From contig JAQSEB010000047.1 of the NCBI GenBank assembly GCA_030063045.1, forward strand, positions 3,100,001 through 3,164,000: a stretch of DNA of 64,000 bases. The letters run 5' to 3'. The translations under genes and the position numbers were made by a program. Position 1 is the stretch's first letter, and every line of letters begins with the position of its first letter. The DNA comes from Pratylenchus scribneri. Taxonomy: Eukaryota > Nematoda > Chromadorea > Rhabditida > Pratylenchidae. Shown here piece by piece: positions 51,823 to 61,788 of this stretch. The notes beneath the pieces are model-generated. The model saw nothing but the letters and a program-made list of their open reading frames with translations. It had not been told where the DNA came from and ran no database searches.

Positions 51823-52139
51823 CTAAAAACGCCGAATGCCAATACCCAACAATTGTTGGAGGCGAGAACGTGCCAATTGAAGACGTTGCCGAATTCGTTC
51901 CAATGGGGATTGTGGAGGTGGGACATTTGTGGGTGTCTTTGCTGTTCCATTGAAATAAAGGCCAAATTCTAGACTCAATTTTTCCAAAATTTCTAAAATT
52001 AATTTTTAATGGCATTTTTCAAAGAAATGCGAAACAAACCAATCAATTTTTGTTCATCATCGCCAATGGCAAAAATCATGGAAAAAGAAAAGAAGGCAAA
52101 AATGACAAAGAAGGGAAGAATTTTGTAGAATTTTACCAT
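51823..52139 (-). CDS. Small predicted secreted protein, 89 residues
   Basis: Two exons (52139-52040 and 51992-51823, with a 47-base intron) join in phase to 89 residues. The protein starts MVKFYKILPFFVIFAFFSFS, a clear signal peptide with likely cleavage near residue 24-26. The mature part is about 64 residues, with one NGT sequon, a TPTNVPPPQSP linker and a basic amphipathic C-terminal helix (ERIRQRLQLARSRLQQLL), ending GIGIRRF. There are no cysteines after the signal and no transmembrane segment. I do not recognise the family. It could be a secreted peptide precursor or, if the worm is parasitic, an effector-like protein, but nothing in the sequence proves either. The short size and intron hide it from simple ORF scans. 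Confidence 0.6.
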
Positions 52140-52470
52140 TTTTTGTGTGGATAATGAACTACTTTATTTTGAGCAATAGAATGCGGCAAATGGATTTGCT
52201 TTTTTGTTATTCTTGCCTCTTCCCTTTTTGTATTGCACATTGTTTGAATTTTTATTTGCCCACAAATTTTTAAACAATAAAAGCTCTGTGCTGGGAATAA
52301 TGGGGGCTTTGGGGAAAGCAAAAATTAGAGAATTAATTTGGCTAATGAAAATAATTGAAAAATTCATTAAAAATTCTTTTATCTATTTTTAAAAATTTCT
52401 CGCATTAAAATTGTCTCAATTATTTATTTTATCTTTGCCATCTTCGTTATTGAATCCATTTTCGAATATT

Positions 52471-52785
52471 TCACCAAGGTGGTCGTCCGCCAGCGGCCGT
52501 ATGCCAAAATCGGCCCGATGGGATTTGGCCAATTCCTCCCCAAAGTCCGCCACCTCCGCCCCATGAACCGCCACCCCAAAATTTGTTTGGCCCAATCCAA
52601 CTTCCCCGAATGAACAATGGAAAATGTGGAGCAAATGGATGGCCACTGCAAAATGCCACAGGCCAATATGCAAATTGGTTGGGGGAAGTGCCGCCAATAA
52701 CAAGTGGTGGAGGCGGCGGAATGGCTGCTACATTTCCGCTTCCATAACCGATGAATGGCAATCGCTGTGGGGCTGGAGGCGATGG
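52471..52785 (-). CDS. Gly/Pro/Trp-rich coding exon, upstream exons unresolved
   Basis: After a TTTCAG acceptor a phase-0 frame runs 104 residues to a stop. It starts PSPPAPQRLPFIGYGSGN and has PPPPPLVIGG, several FW/GW pairs, a GGGSWGGGGGLWGGIG run and ends GGRPPW. Composition is natural low complexity, unlike the Arg/Trp- or His-heavy alternative frames. The nearest upstream exon (ending 53290) has phase-1 donors only, so it does not fit this frame. It may be a separate secreted structural-type protein whose first exon I could not find. Confidence 0.4.
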   Translation of the reverse strand, partial: PSPPAPQRLPFIGYGSGNVAAIPPPPPLVIGGTSPNQFAYWPVAFCSGHPFAPHFPLFIRGSWIGPNKFWGGGSWGGGGGLWGGIGQIPSGRFWHTAAGGRPPW

Positions 52786-52879
52786 CTGAAATAGGAATAA
52801 CTATTATAATAATGAATAAAAATTGGCAAAAAAAACTGAATTTTCGAAATAGAACGATTGTGTTCGAGCAGTATCTGGG

Positions 52880-53187
52880 CCTTCCTTTTGGCCATAACTC
52901 AACGAGGCTAAAATCAATTCAGGAAGGCGATATGCCATTCTAAAGCTCCAAATGTCCTCTAAAAAGTGGCTGGTCTATTTTTCAAAAATTTATGAAACTT
53001 GAAAATAGGCAACTTTGCATCCAAAAATTCGGGTTTATTCTACCCAAGGACATGAAACCTTTTTAAAATTGAATTTAAATCATATATTTTAAAGCCACTT
53101 TATAGAGGAAAGTTTGGGCTTTAAAATGGCATATCGCTTTCCTATATTTGGAATTTTCTCATTGAGCTATTATGACCAAAAATGGCC
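52880..53187. repeat. Foldback element FB1
   Basis: The left arm has TTTTGGCCATAACTCAACGA, AGGAAGGCGATATGCCATTC and TCCTCTAAAAAGTGGCTGG. The right arm has AAAGCCACTTTATAGAGGAA, GGCTTTAAAATGGCATATCG and TGAGCTATTATGACC. The arms are inverted copies. Confidence 0.85.
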
Positions 53188-53278
53188 TGGTACTTAATTA
53201 TGAATTTGGCAATTAAATAATTAATTTAGCACTGAAGTTTCAATTATAAGAATTAATTAATTTTAATTGGTGGCCAAT

Positions 53279-54719
53279 TTACAATCTACTTGCCTTTCTT
53301 TTTTTGGTGCTATCATCGTTTTTACCACCCCTCCTCCTTGAAGAAATATCGGCACAAGCTTTTTGCAATAAATTCGGCTCACTCCGAGACTGATTGATGC
53401 TTCTTCCATCGTGGCCGTATCCACTTAATTCTGATGCGGCCAAATGTGGAGGAGAATTGTTGGACGGGGTGGTGAAAATACGAATTCGTCCTCTCCTTTG
53501 CTCGATTAAATCCCGCAATTGATGGTCATTGTTGAGGAGGACCTACAAAAATTTATAACAAAAAGAAATTCAAGGCAATTACTTCATGGCCAAATGCATC
53601 TTCATATGCCAAATTGCCACGGAATTCCGGCACAAGAGCATGAACTTTACGATGAAGTAGCTTAATAAAAAGGGAATAGTGCAAAAAATGATTGGTCTAT
53701 TTTGAATATTTGCTACACAATTTTCCTGCATCCAAATTTTCGGAATTGGCCAATATCTTGGCAAGCTTTTTTAAAGCAATAATAAAACAATTATACCATT
53801 GAATTATTCTCTCTATTTAGAACCAATATCAAAGTGATTAATCAAATTTAATTGACCATAAAATAAACATCAAAAAAGCTGCTACATTTTGACCTATTTT
53901 ATTGCTTTTTAGGTTAAAACTTTTTTCTATTTTTATCAAATCAACAGATTCTCAAGATATTGCAAAGCTTAAATTGAATTATATGAGAGAAATTCGAGTG
54001 CAATTTTAAATCACCTCAAGCAAATTTTGATTCCCGGCCAACTCATCAGTCTCATTCAAATGAATATGATGCTTTTGGCCAAAATGATTCCAAGTGATAT
54101 GTAAGGTGTTGCCTTTCAAATATTTTGAATGCCGTGATTCCAAACGATGATGATAAGGCTTTTTGGGAAAATTTTAAAATAAAGAAATAATTGATATTGG
54201 TACTGCTACTGCCTTCTGTCGATAGAGTAATTTGGACATTCTTTTGACTATAGCACAGGTTAGGCAACAGCCAAAAGGCGATATACATACCATTTGAAAG
54301 TACTAAATACCTTCTAAAAAGAGGCGTTAAAATATTTTCTATAAATTCAACGTTTTGAGATTAATAAACCGAATCTTAGGAGAAAAGCCATTTATTTTAT
54401 GAACCTTAGATATTTTCAAAATTAATTAAGCCAACTTCTAAAGGACAAGTAGGGTTTTCAAATTGTATACCGCTTTCCCAAATTGATTGTTTTCTTGTTG
54501 TGATATGGCTAAAAATTGGTCAGAGTTACTCAATCGACGGTCTACCCTACAGTCTCCTCTATCGGAATTGTTTATGTTTTTTACCGATGTGTCGCCAAAT
54601 CGACTTTCCTCATAATTCGTTCGACTCAACAATGGCTTCGAAAGTGAATCGAAAACTGTTTCATGAATTCGGGCTTCATGCGGTTTATTAATTGGTTCAT
54701 CAACAGCGGAAGTAGGCAT
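53279..54719 (-). CDS. PB1-domain protein, otherwise unassigned
   Basis: Four exons (54719-54585, 54158-54015, 53660-53583, 53542-53279) join in phase to about 206 residues. Residues about 60-150 fit a PB1 domain: a first strand NTLHITWNHFGQKHHIHL with a basic face, a helix LLHRKVHALVPEF, LAYEDAFGHEVLL, NDHQLRDLIEQRRG and a final strand RIRIFTT. PB1 domains pair signalling scaffolds and MAP3 kinases through acidic and basic faces. The tail is Ser/Asn/Arg-rich and ends KKRKASRL. A GT donor in the last exon (53289) may splice onward, so the true C-terminus is uncertain; no kinase domain was found downstream. The start follows an AAAAAG acceptor with an in-frame stop just upstream. The first intron holds an FB1 element. 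Confidence 0.65.
54230..54518. repeat. Foldback element FB1 (diverged) in the PB1 gene intron 1
   Basis: The left arm has GACATTCTTTTGACTATAGC, AAAAGGCGATATAC and TTCTAAAAAGAGGCG. The right arm has TTCTAAAGGACAAG, TTTTCAAATTGTATACCGC and TTGTTGTGATATGGC. It is more decayed than other copies. Confidence 0.65.
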
Positions 54720-56114
54720 TAATATGAGCAAAAATCACTTTTTGTTTAATGGAATTTCGATCAAATTTTTAACGTGAAAAGAATAATTCGGAATTAATTT
54801 ATGTTTTTGTTATTAATGCGCAAAGGGACTTGGTAAAATCGCTGGTGGAAAATGAAAGTGGAGAAATGTTCCCGAGGAGGAAAAATTACAAGAAATTGAG
54901 AAGGGTTGACATCGACACTCGAGACAGAGAGAATTACATTGTTATTTGTTGGGGGAAAACAGGGGAATTAAGGTTGTTTTTCTTCTAGCTATACAATAAG
55001 TAGCCTCCAGCAGATCATTCACCGACAATTTCTTCTCAAGCTTAAAATGTGAGCGAACTTATTCTCAAAACTTCTCAAACAACAACTCAATTTTATATTT
55101 TATACCTCTTCAACTTAATAGCGAATTTGTTTGTTTATTTGTTTTCTGCCGAATTATTTGAAATTTTTTTGAGAAAATGGGCAAAAACAAAATGTTCATA
55201 AAAATTAAAAAGGCAGACCAGCAGCAGCAGAATACATTGATTGAAATTAAAAAATTGTAAGTATGAATTGATCAGAGAGATGATGGATGCCCCGAATTGA
55301 TGAATTTGAATGGGGCATTGGGTGGATTGTTGTTTGTTATGCAAATTTGTGACCATTTTAATTTTATTTATAAATTAAATTTGAACGGGTCGCCTGCTGC
55401 TGATGAGGGCTTGGAACTTAGATAAAAGAAATGATGGCCTAAAATTTCGACTGATGAATATCCGAATGCTCTAAATCTAATGAAATGAGATGGAATCGAA
55501 ATAATCTCTTAAAAAGACGGATTCATATGGACGAAAAACGTGAAATGCGCATATAAAGCAAATTTCAAAAATAATGAAATTTTTGCTCAAATCAAAACCA
55601 GTTAAAATTAAAAATGCAAATAAAATCGATTTTTATATGACAATCTAAATACCATGAAAAGTGAAAAAAAGTTTATTCTACTACATCATACAATGCTGAA
55701 AGCCCTGAATATCGGCCTTTAGAAAAAATCGGAAAAATATTTGTAAATGGTACTTTTTGAATTTTTTTTCAAAACGAATTTTTTCGTTCCTTTAGTAAAT
55801 TGACCCGCCAAAAGTTTCAAAATTCATAAAATCAATAATTCAATTTTATAAAATTCACAGCTCACTCACTCATTTGATTATTCATTATTATCAGTTCTAT
55901 CTTCTCTGATTTACTGATTGAGACGCGTCCAAGCTCCACAAGTAGAATAATTTTACCTTTATTTTGAAAAATTATTAATTACAATTGCAATTTGCAAATC
56001 ACATCCAAAAACTTATTTGACTATTTAATATAAAAACATTGATTTGCTTATAAATCAAGGATTGTTGCAGAAGATTTTATACATTTATATTGATATTTAT
56101 TGATCATAAAGCAA
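54720..56114. other. Intergenic region
   Basis: This lies between divergent genes. A minus-strand frame at 55356-55135 has a hydrophobic run (CILLLLVCLFNF) but no coding partner. The rest is AT-rich and no gene is supported. Confidence 0.45.
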
Positions 56115-57901
56115 ATGGCACAGCAACAGGTGAGTGTTCAATTTCTGAAAATAAAAGATTCATATGGGCGAAATTCTGGACGCTGCAATATCAGCGATTC
56201 AGTAATTGGGCATTCTTTTGGATTTGATCATTGAGTTCAACAAGGAAGCAAATAATAAACTGTGCGATATACCATTCAAAACCCTAGATATATTCTATGA
56301 ATTGGCCGTTTTATTTCATTTAAAAATTAAAATACCTCGTAATTAAGAATGGCTTTTCCTACAAAAATACAGGTTTATTACATCATAGACATAGGCATGT
56401 AACTTTTTAAAAATAAGTTCAAAATTAAAAACTGCCAAATTGTAGAGGGAAAAATTGTGTTTTCAAATAGTTTATGCTTCCCCAGAGAGCAGGGGTGCAA
56501 TCTCCAAAGCCCAAAAACCTGGCGAACTCATGAAAAACGTGGCAAAAATTTTCAAAAACCTGGGCGGGACCCCAAAGACCGGGAAAATCCCCGGTTTTCC
56601 TGGCAAAGAATATTGCTTCGCTTATGTTTGCTATACCAGAAGAATGACCCAGGCTGAATTGACGATACTGCTGAATCGTCTTTTACCACCTGTTAGGGGA
56701 AGGCTTTTCACTTTTTCAAATTTGATCTATGGTCTAATTTTCAAAATTTGGCATTTTTCGATAGAATAAGAATTTAGAAGAGTTAATCCTATATAGCACA
56801 ATATAATTTGAGACGATCCTCTGATGGTGAAATAAGCAAATTCAAATCAAACAGACGCCCCCCAGCCTCGGTTTCATTTAGCGTTGACCGTTGACATACA
56901 ATCTATATACATAAGAAATTTTGAATATTTATTTCCCCGCAGATAAAATATAAAGCAAAAATTTCATTTTTTTTCTGGATAGTTTTAGATTTTAACATAC
57001 TAAAATGCGCTTCTTTAAAAAAATTAAAAAATTCCTGTTCAACCGATTGATAAATAAAGTGGGATATTATTTATTTAAAAAGTAAAATTTTCTTTTTCAG
57101 GCTGATTTCGCAAACAATGTTCGTCATTTTCTTCCACAAGTTTCGGCAATTCACGGAGCGTTTGGCAATGATGCTCAACGATTCAATCTTGCCACTGCTA
57201 TTTTCAAACAATTACTCCGCTATTATGTTCAAAAATATAAGTCGACTCCATGTAATTTTTAATGGCCATTTACTTTTTTAATCAATAAAATATAGGGCTT
57301 ATTGTTTTCCGGAATATTGGCTTTTTTGTTTGTGATCGATTGAAAGTGGGCGAAAAGAGCACAAAGGAATTAATGATCACCTTAATCAATGGGTAATATT
57401 ATAATTGTTATTAGAGAAAAATAGAAAAAAATGAAATCACAGTCAAAATTTCATATCTATTAATAGGAATATTTTTAAAAAGGACAAAAGCGGAAAATAA
57501 AAGCAGTTTATGTTTATGCCATTGAATTGGTGTTTTCCTAAAAACTTTTACAAAAACGAGAGTCATTTTCTTTTACAAGCAGACCAAATCAACAAGTGCC
57601 AGGCATCCAAACAATTCTCTCTACGCTTGGTGAAATCCACACGCTTCAGACCACCTCATACATTAATTCTTCGGTTTTTTACGAATAAATATTGGGATTG
57701 ATAAGTCCTAAAATTACAGGCTAAAGAATTGATCACAAAAATCAACAACCTCAATAGTGACGTCCAAAACCGAATGAACAATGCGACTGACACCGACGAA
57801 TTGAAGGGAATTATCATGCTGGGTTAGTGTGTTTTTAAGGCGGATTCATATATAAAAATTTTTTTATTATAGTTGAGACCGTGGCAGCAGGAATGGCATA
57901 G
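56115..57901 (+). CDS. Unassigned 161-residue, mostly helical protein
   Basis: Six small exons (56115-56129, 57101-57251, 57296-57392, 57583-57673, 57720-57822, 57873-57901) join in phase with canonical GT-AG signals to 161 residues. It begins MAQQQADFANNVRHFLPQV. Later it has AIFKQLLRYYVQKYKSTP, DRLKVGEKSTKELMITLING, QTILSTLGEIHTLQTTSY and AKELITKINNLNSDVQNRMN. There is no signal peptide, membrane segment or cysteine cluster; the composition suggests a bundle of four or five amphipathic helices. I do not recognise the family. Consistent phase across five junctions is the main support; the five-codon first exon is the weakest part. The long first intron holds a decayed FB1 copy and a CCCGGG-flavoured repetitive patch near 56500-56640. 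Confidence 0.65.
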
Positions 57902-58486
57902 GTGATGATTACCAGAAATGAAGGATGTTATCAAGACTAAACTTGATTTGTTGTTGCACAATTTTTTAAAAAATCTTCGAATAAATTTTGAAATTAAAAG
58001 ATGGCAGTAAATTATTTGGGATTAATACAGAGAATTCACCAATTTATAATGCTTCCATCCATTTTCTACTATATTTTCCCTTTAAATTCGTGATTGGTGA
58101 TTCCATCCGAATTCCGACCAAGATTAAAAGCCATTTACTTTTCCAATTTGCCATTTTCAACACATTCCAATTAATTCTTCAAGCCGCCGAGAGTTCATTT
58201 GTTCAGCATATGCGGTTCAATTTCGATGAAAAATATTTTTGATGGGTTTTTATTTTATATCTAAATTTTTTGTTTTCTTTTCCCTTTTCCTTCTATCAAA
58301 AAAAATTAGCAGCCGAGCTTGCTAGCAAAATCCAAGCAGCAATTACCAATTAGTAACAGCATAGGTAGCTGTCATCTTCCTCCTCTGCAGCTGCCCATGT
58401 TTAATTTTTAATATAGCTCGAACTTTATATAAAAATAATTATAGATATTTGATATTTAATAAATTCATTTATCAATCATTTTTATC
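57902..58486. other. Intergenic region upstream of the three-gene cluster
   Basis: Open frames at 57988-58242 look like read-through 3' flank. It probably carries the promoter of the downstream cluster. No RNA gene was seen. Confidence 0.45.
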
Positions 58487-61400
58487 ATGTCGCATCAACA
58501 AAATCAAGCAAATAACATGGATGGCAATGGCAATATCCAACTTCACTTGAATGCGAACATCTCTAGAATGGCATATGCAACAATAGCCAGTAGCAGTCCC
58601 GTGAGAACTCAATCGCCGGCAGAAGTATTTTTCAAGTGAATTTAAATTAATTTTACATATTTTATTAAGATGCCACGAATTTTGCAGCAGCAACCGAAGC
58701 CACAATTACAAATTGGAGATATTTACGAATTTCATAGCAGTCCGGAAGAGGATAATTTCTCAGCGGCCCCGGGTTCTGGCTTCCTCCCATTTGCAAATCC
58801 AACAGCAATTTGTTCCCAGCAAAAGAGCTCATCGGCTTCATCAATTCCAAATATTTGTATTTTTACTAAATAATTTAAATAAAAATAATTGAAATGTTTC
58901 AGTGGCCACCGCATCGACCTCATGCCCTCCTCCAAAGAGGATAAAAACAGCAGTGCTGGCCAAAAAACTTTTGGCCGCCGCCGCAGTTATTGATCCAACA
59001 AAATTGCCAAAATCAGAGGAGCGGAAGAATGTTCCAACAGAAACAATGGATGGGGAGAAGGAATTGAATAAAACCGAAGGGGAATCGGCAATGGAAAATT
59101 TAATTGAAGAAAATGAAAAAGATGGCGGCGATATGATGATGGAAGAAATGGAAGGAACAACAATTGAAGAAGATTTACAACAAAAACAAAGAGCCAATTC
59201 AATTAGTTCCACAGCATCACAGGAACAAAAAAAGGTTTGTTTTATCCCGAAAAAAATTTTTTGAAAATTTTCGACCTAACCCTTCCCCTCTGCCTTCTGC
59301 AAAATTTAAGTCACGTGTTCGAAGCCGCTAGGGGGAAGTTATTTTTTAGGGGGCTTGGTGCACATTTTTGTACATTTTACAATATAATTCCAGAAAATCT
59401 TTCGGCCAAAAATACATTAAAAACTCAATAGTGAAAAAATTCTTCAGGTCCCGCCATTGCGAATTTCATTGTTAAAAACGCCAAGCGAAGAAAATGGCGA
59501 ACTGCCAAAACAATCATCAACGGCATCATCATCATCGCCTTGTGGGGTGGCAACGAATGTGTCGAGAAAGACCAGAGGAGGAGCAATTCGAATTGGCAGT
59601 GGCGGCGGTTTACGAAAAGTTGGTGGTGGACATGGACATCATCATGAATCGAAGAAGGATAATTTGCAGCGGGTCACCAGGTTAATTTTGTCAATTAATT
59701 TGAGTATAAATTAATGTTATTTAGGAGTAAAGTAAAACAAATAAATTCATCAAATGAGACTGGCGACATTCAACATGGACATCATGGCCGAAAACGACGA
59801 AATCGAGGCATTGGGGCAGAGAGGGGCGGAGGAAATATTATTGAAATGGAAGAGGAAATGGCCAATAATTCTTCATCAACATTATCAATGAGGACTTTTG
59901 CACCATTTGAAGAGGAAGAAGACAACAATTCGGCCACAATGATGAATAATGCACAAATGGATGAAGAAGGAATAATAGCAGCAGAAAATGGGACAATAAT
60001 TAGAAGGAATAATTCCATTCTTGGCGAAGAACAACATCGAAACGGGAATGAAGAATTGCAGCAACAAAATAGTGAAATGGGCAATTCCGGAACCGTGGAA
60101 ATAGAAAAGGCCCCGGCAAAACCATCGGCGGCCTCAATTATGCTGAACAAAAATAGTTTGGAACAATCTTTCGGATTTGAATCAATGGTTTCGATTTTTG
60201 GGTTTATTAAACTAAAATTAAAAATTATTGATTAGATGCGTGAAAAATGGACAAAACAATACAAAACGCATTTGGCCCATGTAATCGATAGAGTGAATAT
60301 GGCCACAAAACTTGATGATGAACATCAACCGCCAAATAATGGGGCATGCCAATTCAGCAGTAGCAAATCGGAGGTAATCATTAGGATAACATCAGAGATT
60401 AGAGCATTTCTTTACTGTATTTAGTCTAAAAATGCAATGTAGAATATGTAAAAATGGATAAAAGTAACAACAAAATCCGAAAAAAATAACTTCCCTGGAG
60501 TGGATTCGAACCCATGACCTAAATTTTTGGAAGTGAAGGGAGTTCTCCACTGCGTTAAAAATTTTATTAAAGAAAATTTTGAATAAAACTTTATAAAACC
60601 AACCTAAAATTTTAAGACCCAGGCTGGAATGTTAAAGTTTAAGTCTAACTAAGGAATTATTTTTTAATTAATCAATTAATTTTAGCCACCTAAATTAATC
60701 AACAATGAATGGCCCGAACCGCTGAAAAAGTTGTACACTGAACAGGAAAAAAGGCGGCAAGAATTGGCGGAAGAACATCGATTGGATCGAGAACGAATCC
60801 AATCAATGGTTCAGAGGGAAATTGTCAGATTTGAGGAGACAAATTCACAACAAAACGGTGGTGGCCTCTTTTCAATTGGTAAATCGCATCGAATTTTATT
60901 TATTATTTTTGCCCATTTTTAAAGTTTCATATTTACGTGACATTGAATGCTATGATCCAACACTTTTGGCCGAATCATTGAATAAACTTTCGCCAATTCA
61001 TCAGCCAACAAATCGATTCCAAAATCAAACATTGCAACAAATTCAGCAACGTTTTGCCTATTTGGCCAATACAACCAAAAATAGGCATACATTGGAAGCA
61101 CAATCACTCGCCGGAAATCAGGTAAAATTAACAAATTTATTTAAATTGTAATAAAATGGAATAAATAAAATAATTATATAATGGTTAATTCCTACATTCA
61201 TAAATCATAAACAATATACCCAAAATTGGATAGAGCCGGTCATAAAATGCATCGAATGGTATATAATTTGTTATGGTTTGGTCAAAATTAAAGGGTATTA
61301 AACGGTTTAAACCCATTTCGGTTTAATGGTTCAAAACTAATTAAAAGGATTTGTTAAACCTAAAACCACTGAACTGTTAAGAATCTTTCTGCATTTTCTG

Positions 61401-61680
61401 AATTTTATTCATCCATTTAAATATTTCCAAATTTTTAATTAATATTTCTTATTTTTAGAAAGCAGAATGGCAAAGAATTGCGCGTCGAATTCAACGTGAA
61501 AATGAACAACAACAATTAATGTTGAAGGGCCCAATTGGAAGTGGGGCGGTGGGAAAACAACAAAAATCGACAATTTCCTTTCCAGCAGATTTTTGGGCGG
61601 AATCCGCCGTAAACCAAATTTCAATCCCCGAAATTCAATTTCCAACACAATTTCAAAATGTTCATCCTAAATTATTTTGA
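58487..61680 (+). CDS. Protein with ANKRD11/ANKRD12-type C-terminal domain
   Basis: Nine exons (58487-58624, 58670-58856, 58903-59234, 59448-59680, 59725-60187, 60236-60373, 60686-60878, 60925-61121, 61459-61680) give 700 residues. Residues about 503-700 match the conserved end of ANKRD11/12: NEWPEPLKKLYTEQEKRRQE, EEHRLDRERIQSMVQREI, then YLRDIECYDP, a diverged RF block (TNRFQNQTLQ) and KAEWQRIARRIQRENE. In vertebrates these are nuclear regulators that bind histone deacetylases and coactivators. No ankyrin repeats are present, so the worm protein keeps only the C-terminal part. The first 450 residues are disordered: Ser-, Glu- and Asn-rich, with basic patches (PPPKRIKTA, GRKRRNRGIG) that could be nuclear signals. 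It is followed after 108 bases by METTL9. Confidence 0.82.
60488..60560 (-). pseudogene. tRNA-like fragment in an intron
   Basis: On the minus strand it reads AACGCAGTGGAGAACTCC, then AGGTCATGGGTTCGAATCC, ACTCCAGGGAAG. This resembles a D-stem region, a T-arm with GGTTCGAATCC and part of an acceptor stem, but no clean anticodon stem or 5' acceptor strand. A related fragment lies at 20600-20690. It is probably a decayed tRNA or tRNA-derived repeat. Confidence 0.45.
61215..61365. repeat. Dispersed repeat R3
   Basis: It contains TTATGGTTTGGTCAAAATTA, GGGTATTAAACGGTTTAAAC and TTTCGGTTTAATGGTTCAAA, nearly the same as the copy at 38790-38940, and lies in the last intron of the ANKRD11/12-like gene. 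Confidence 0.8.
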
Positions 61681-61788
61681 ATAAAATTTATTCAAGAATT
61701 ATTGAAATTTATTTAATAAATTTAATTAAATTTTGAATATTTTATTTTGTTAATTTTAATTTGATAAAATTAATCCAAAAATAGATTT

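Noticed and set aside
53579..53764. Extra exon LAKILANSENLDAGK in the PB1 gene
   Set aside because: It has an acceptor but no donor that keeps frame with the next exon. Joining 54015 directly to 53660 is in phase and completes the PB1 pattern.
56455..56769. 104-codon ORF with Lys/Pro/Gly-rich start
   Set aside because: It begins in a decayed FB1 arm and runs through a repetitive patch within an intron of the 161-residue protein gene.
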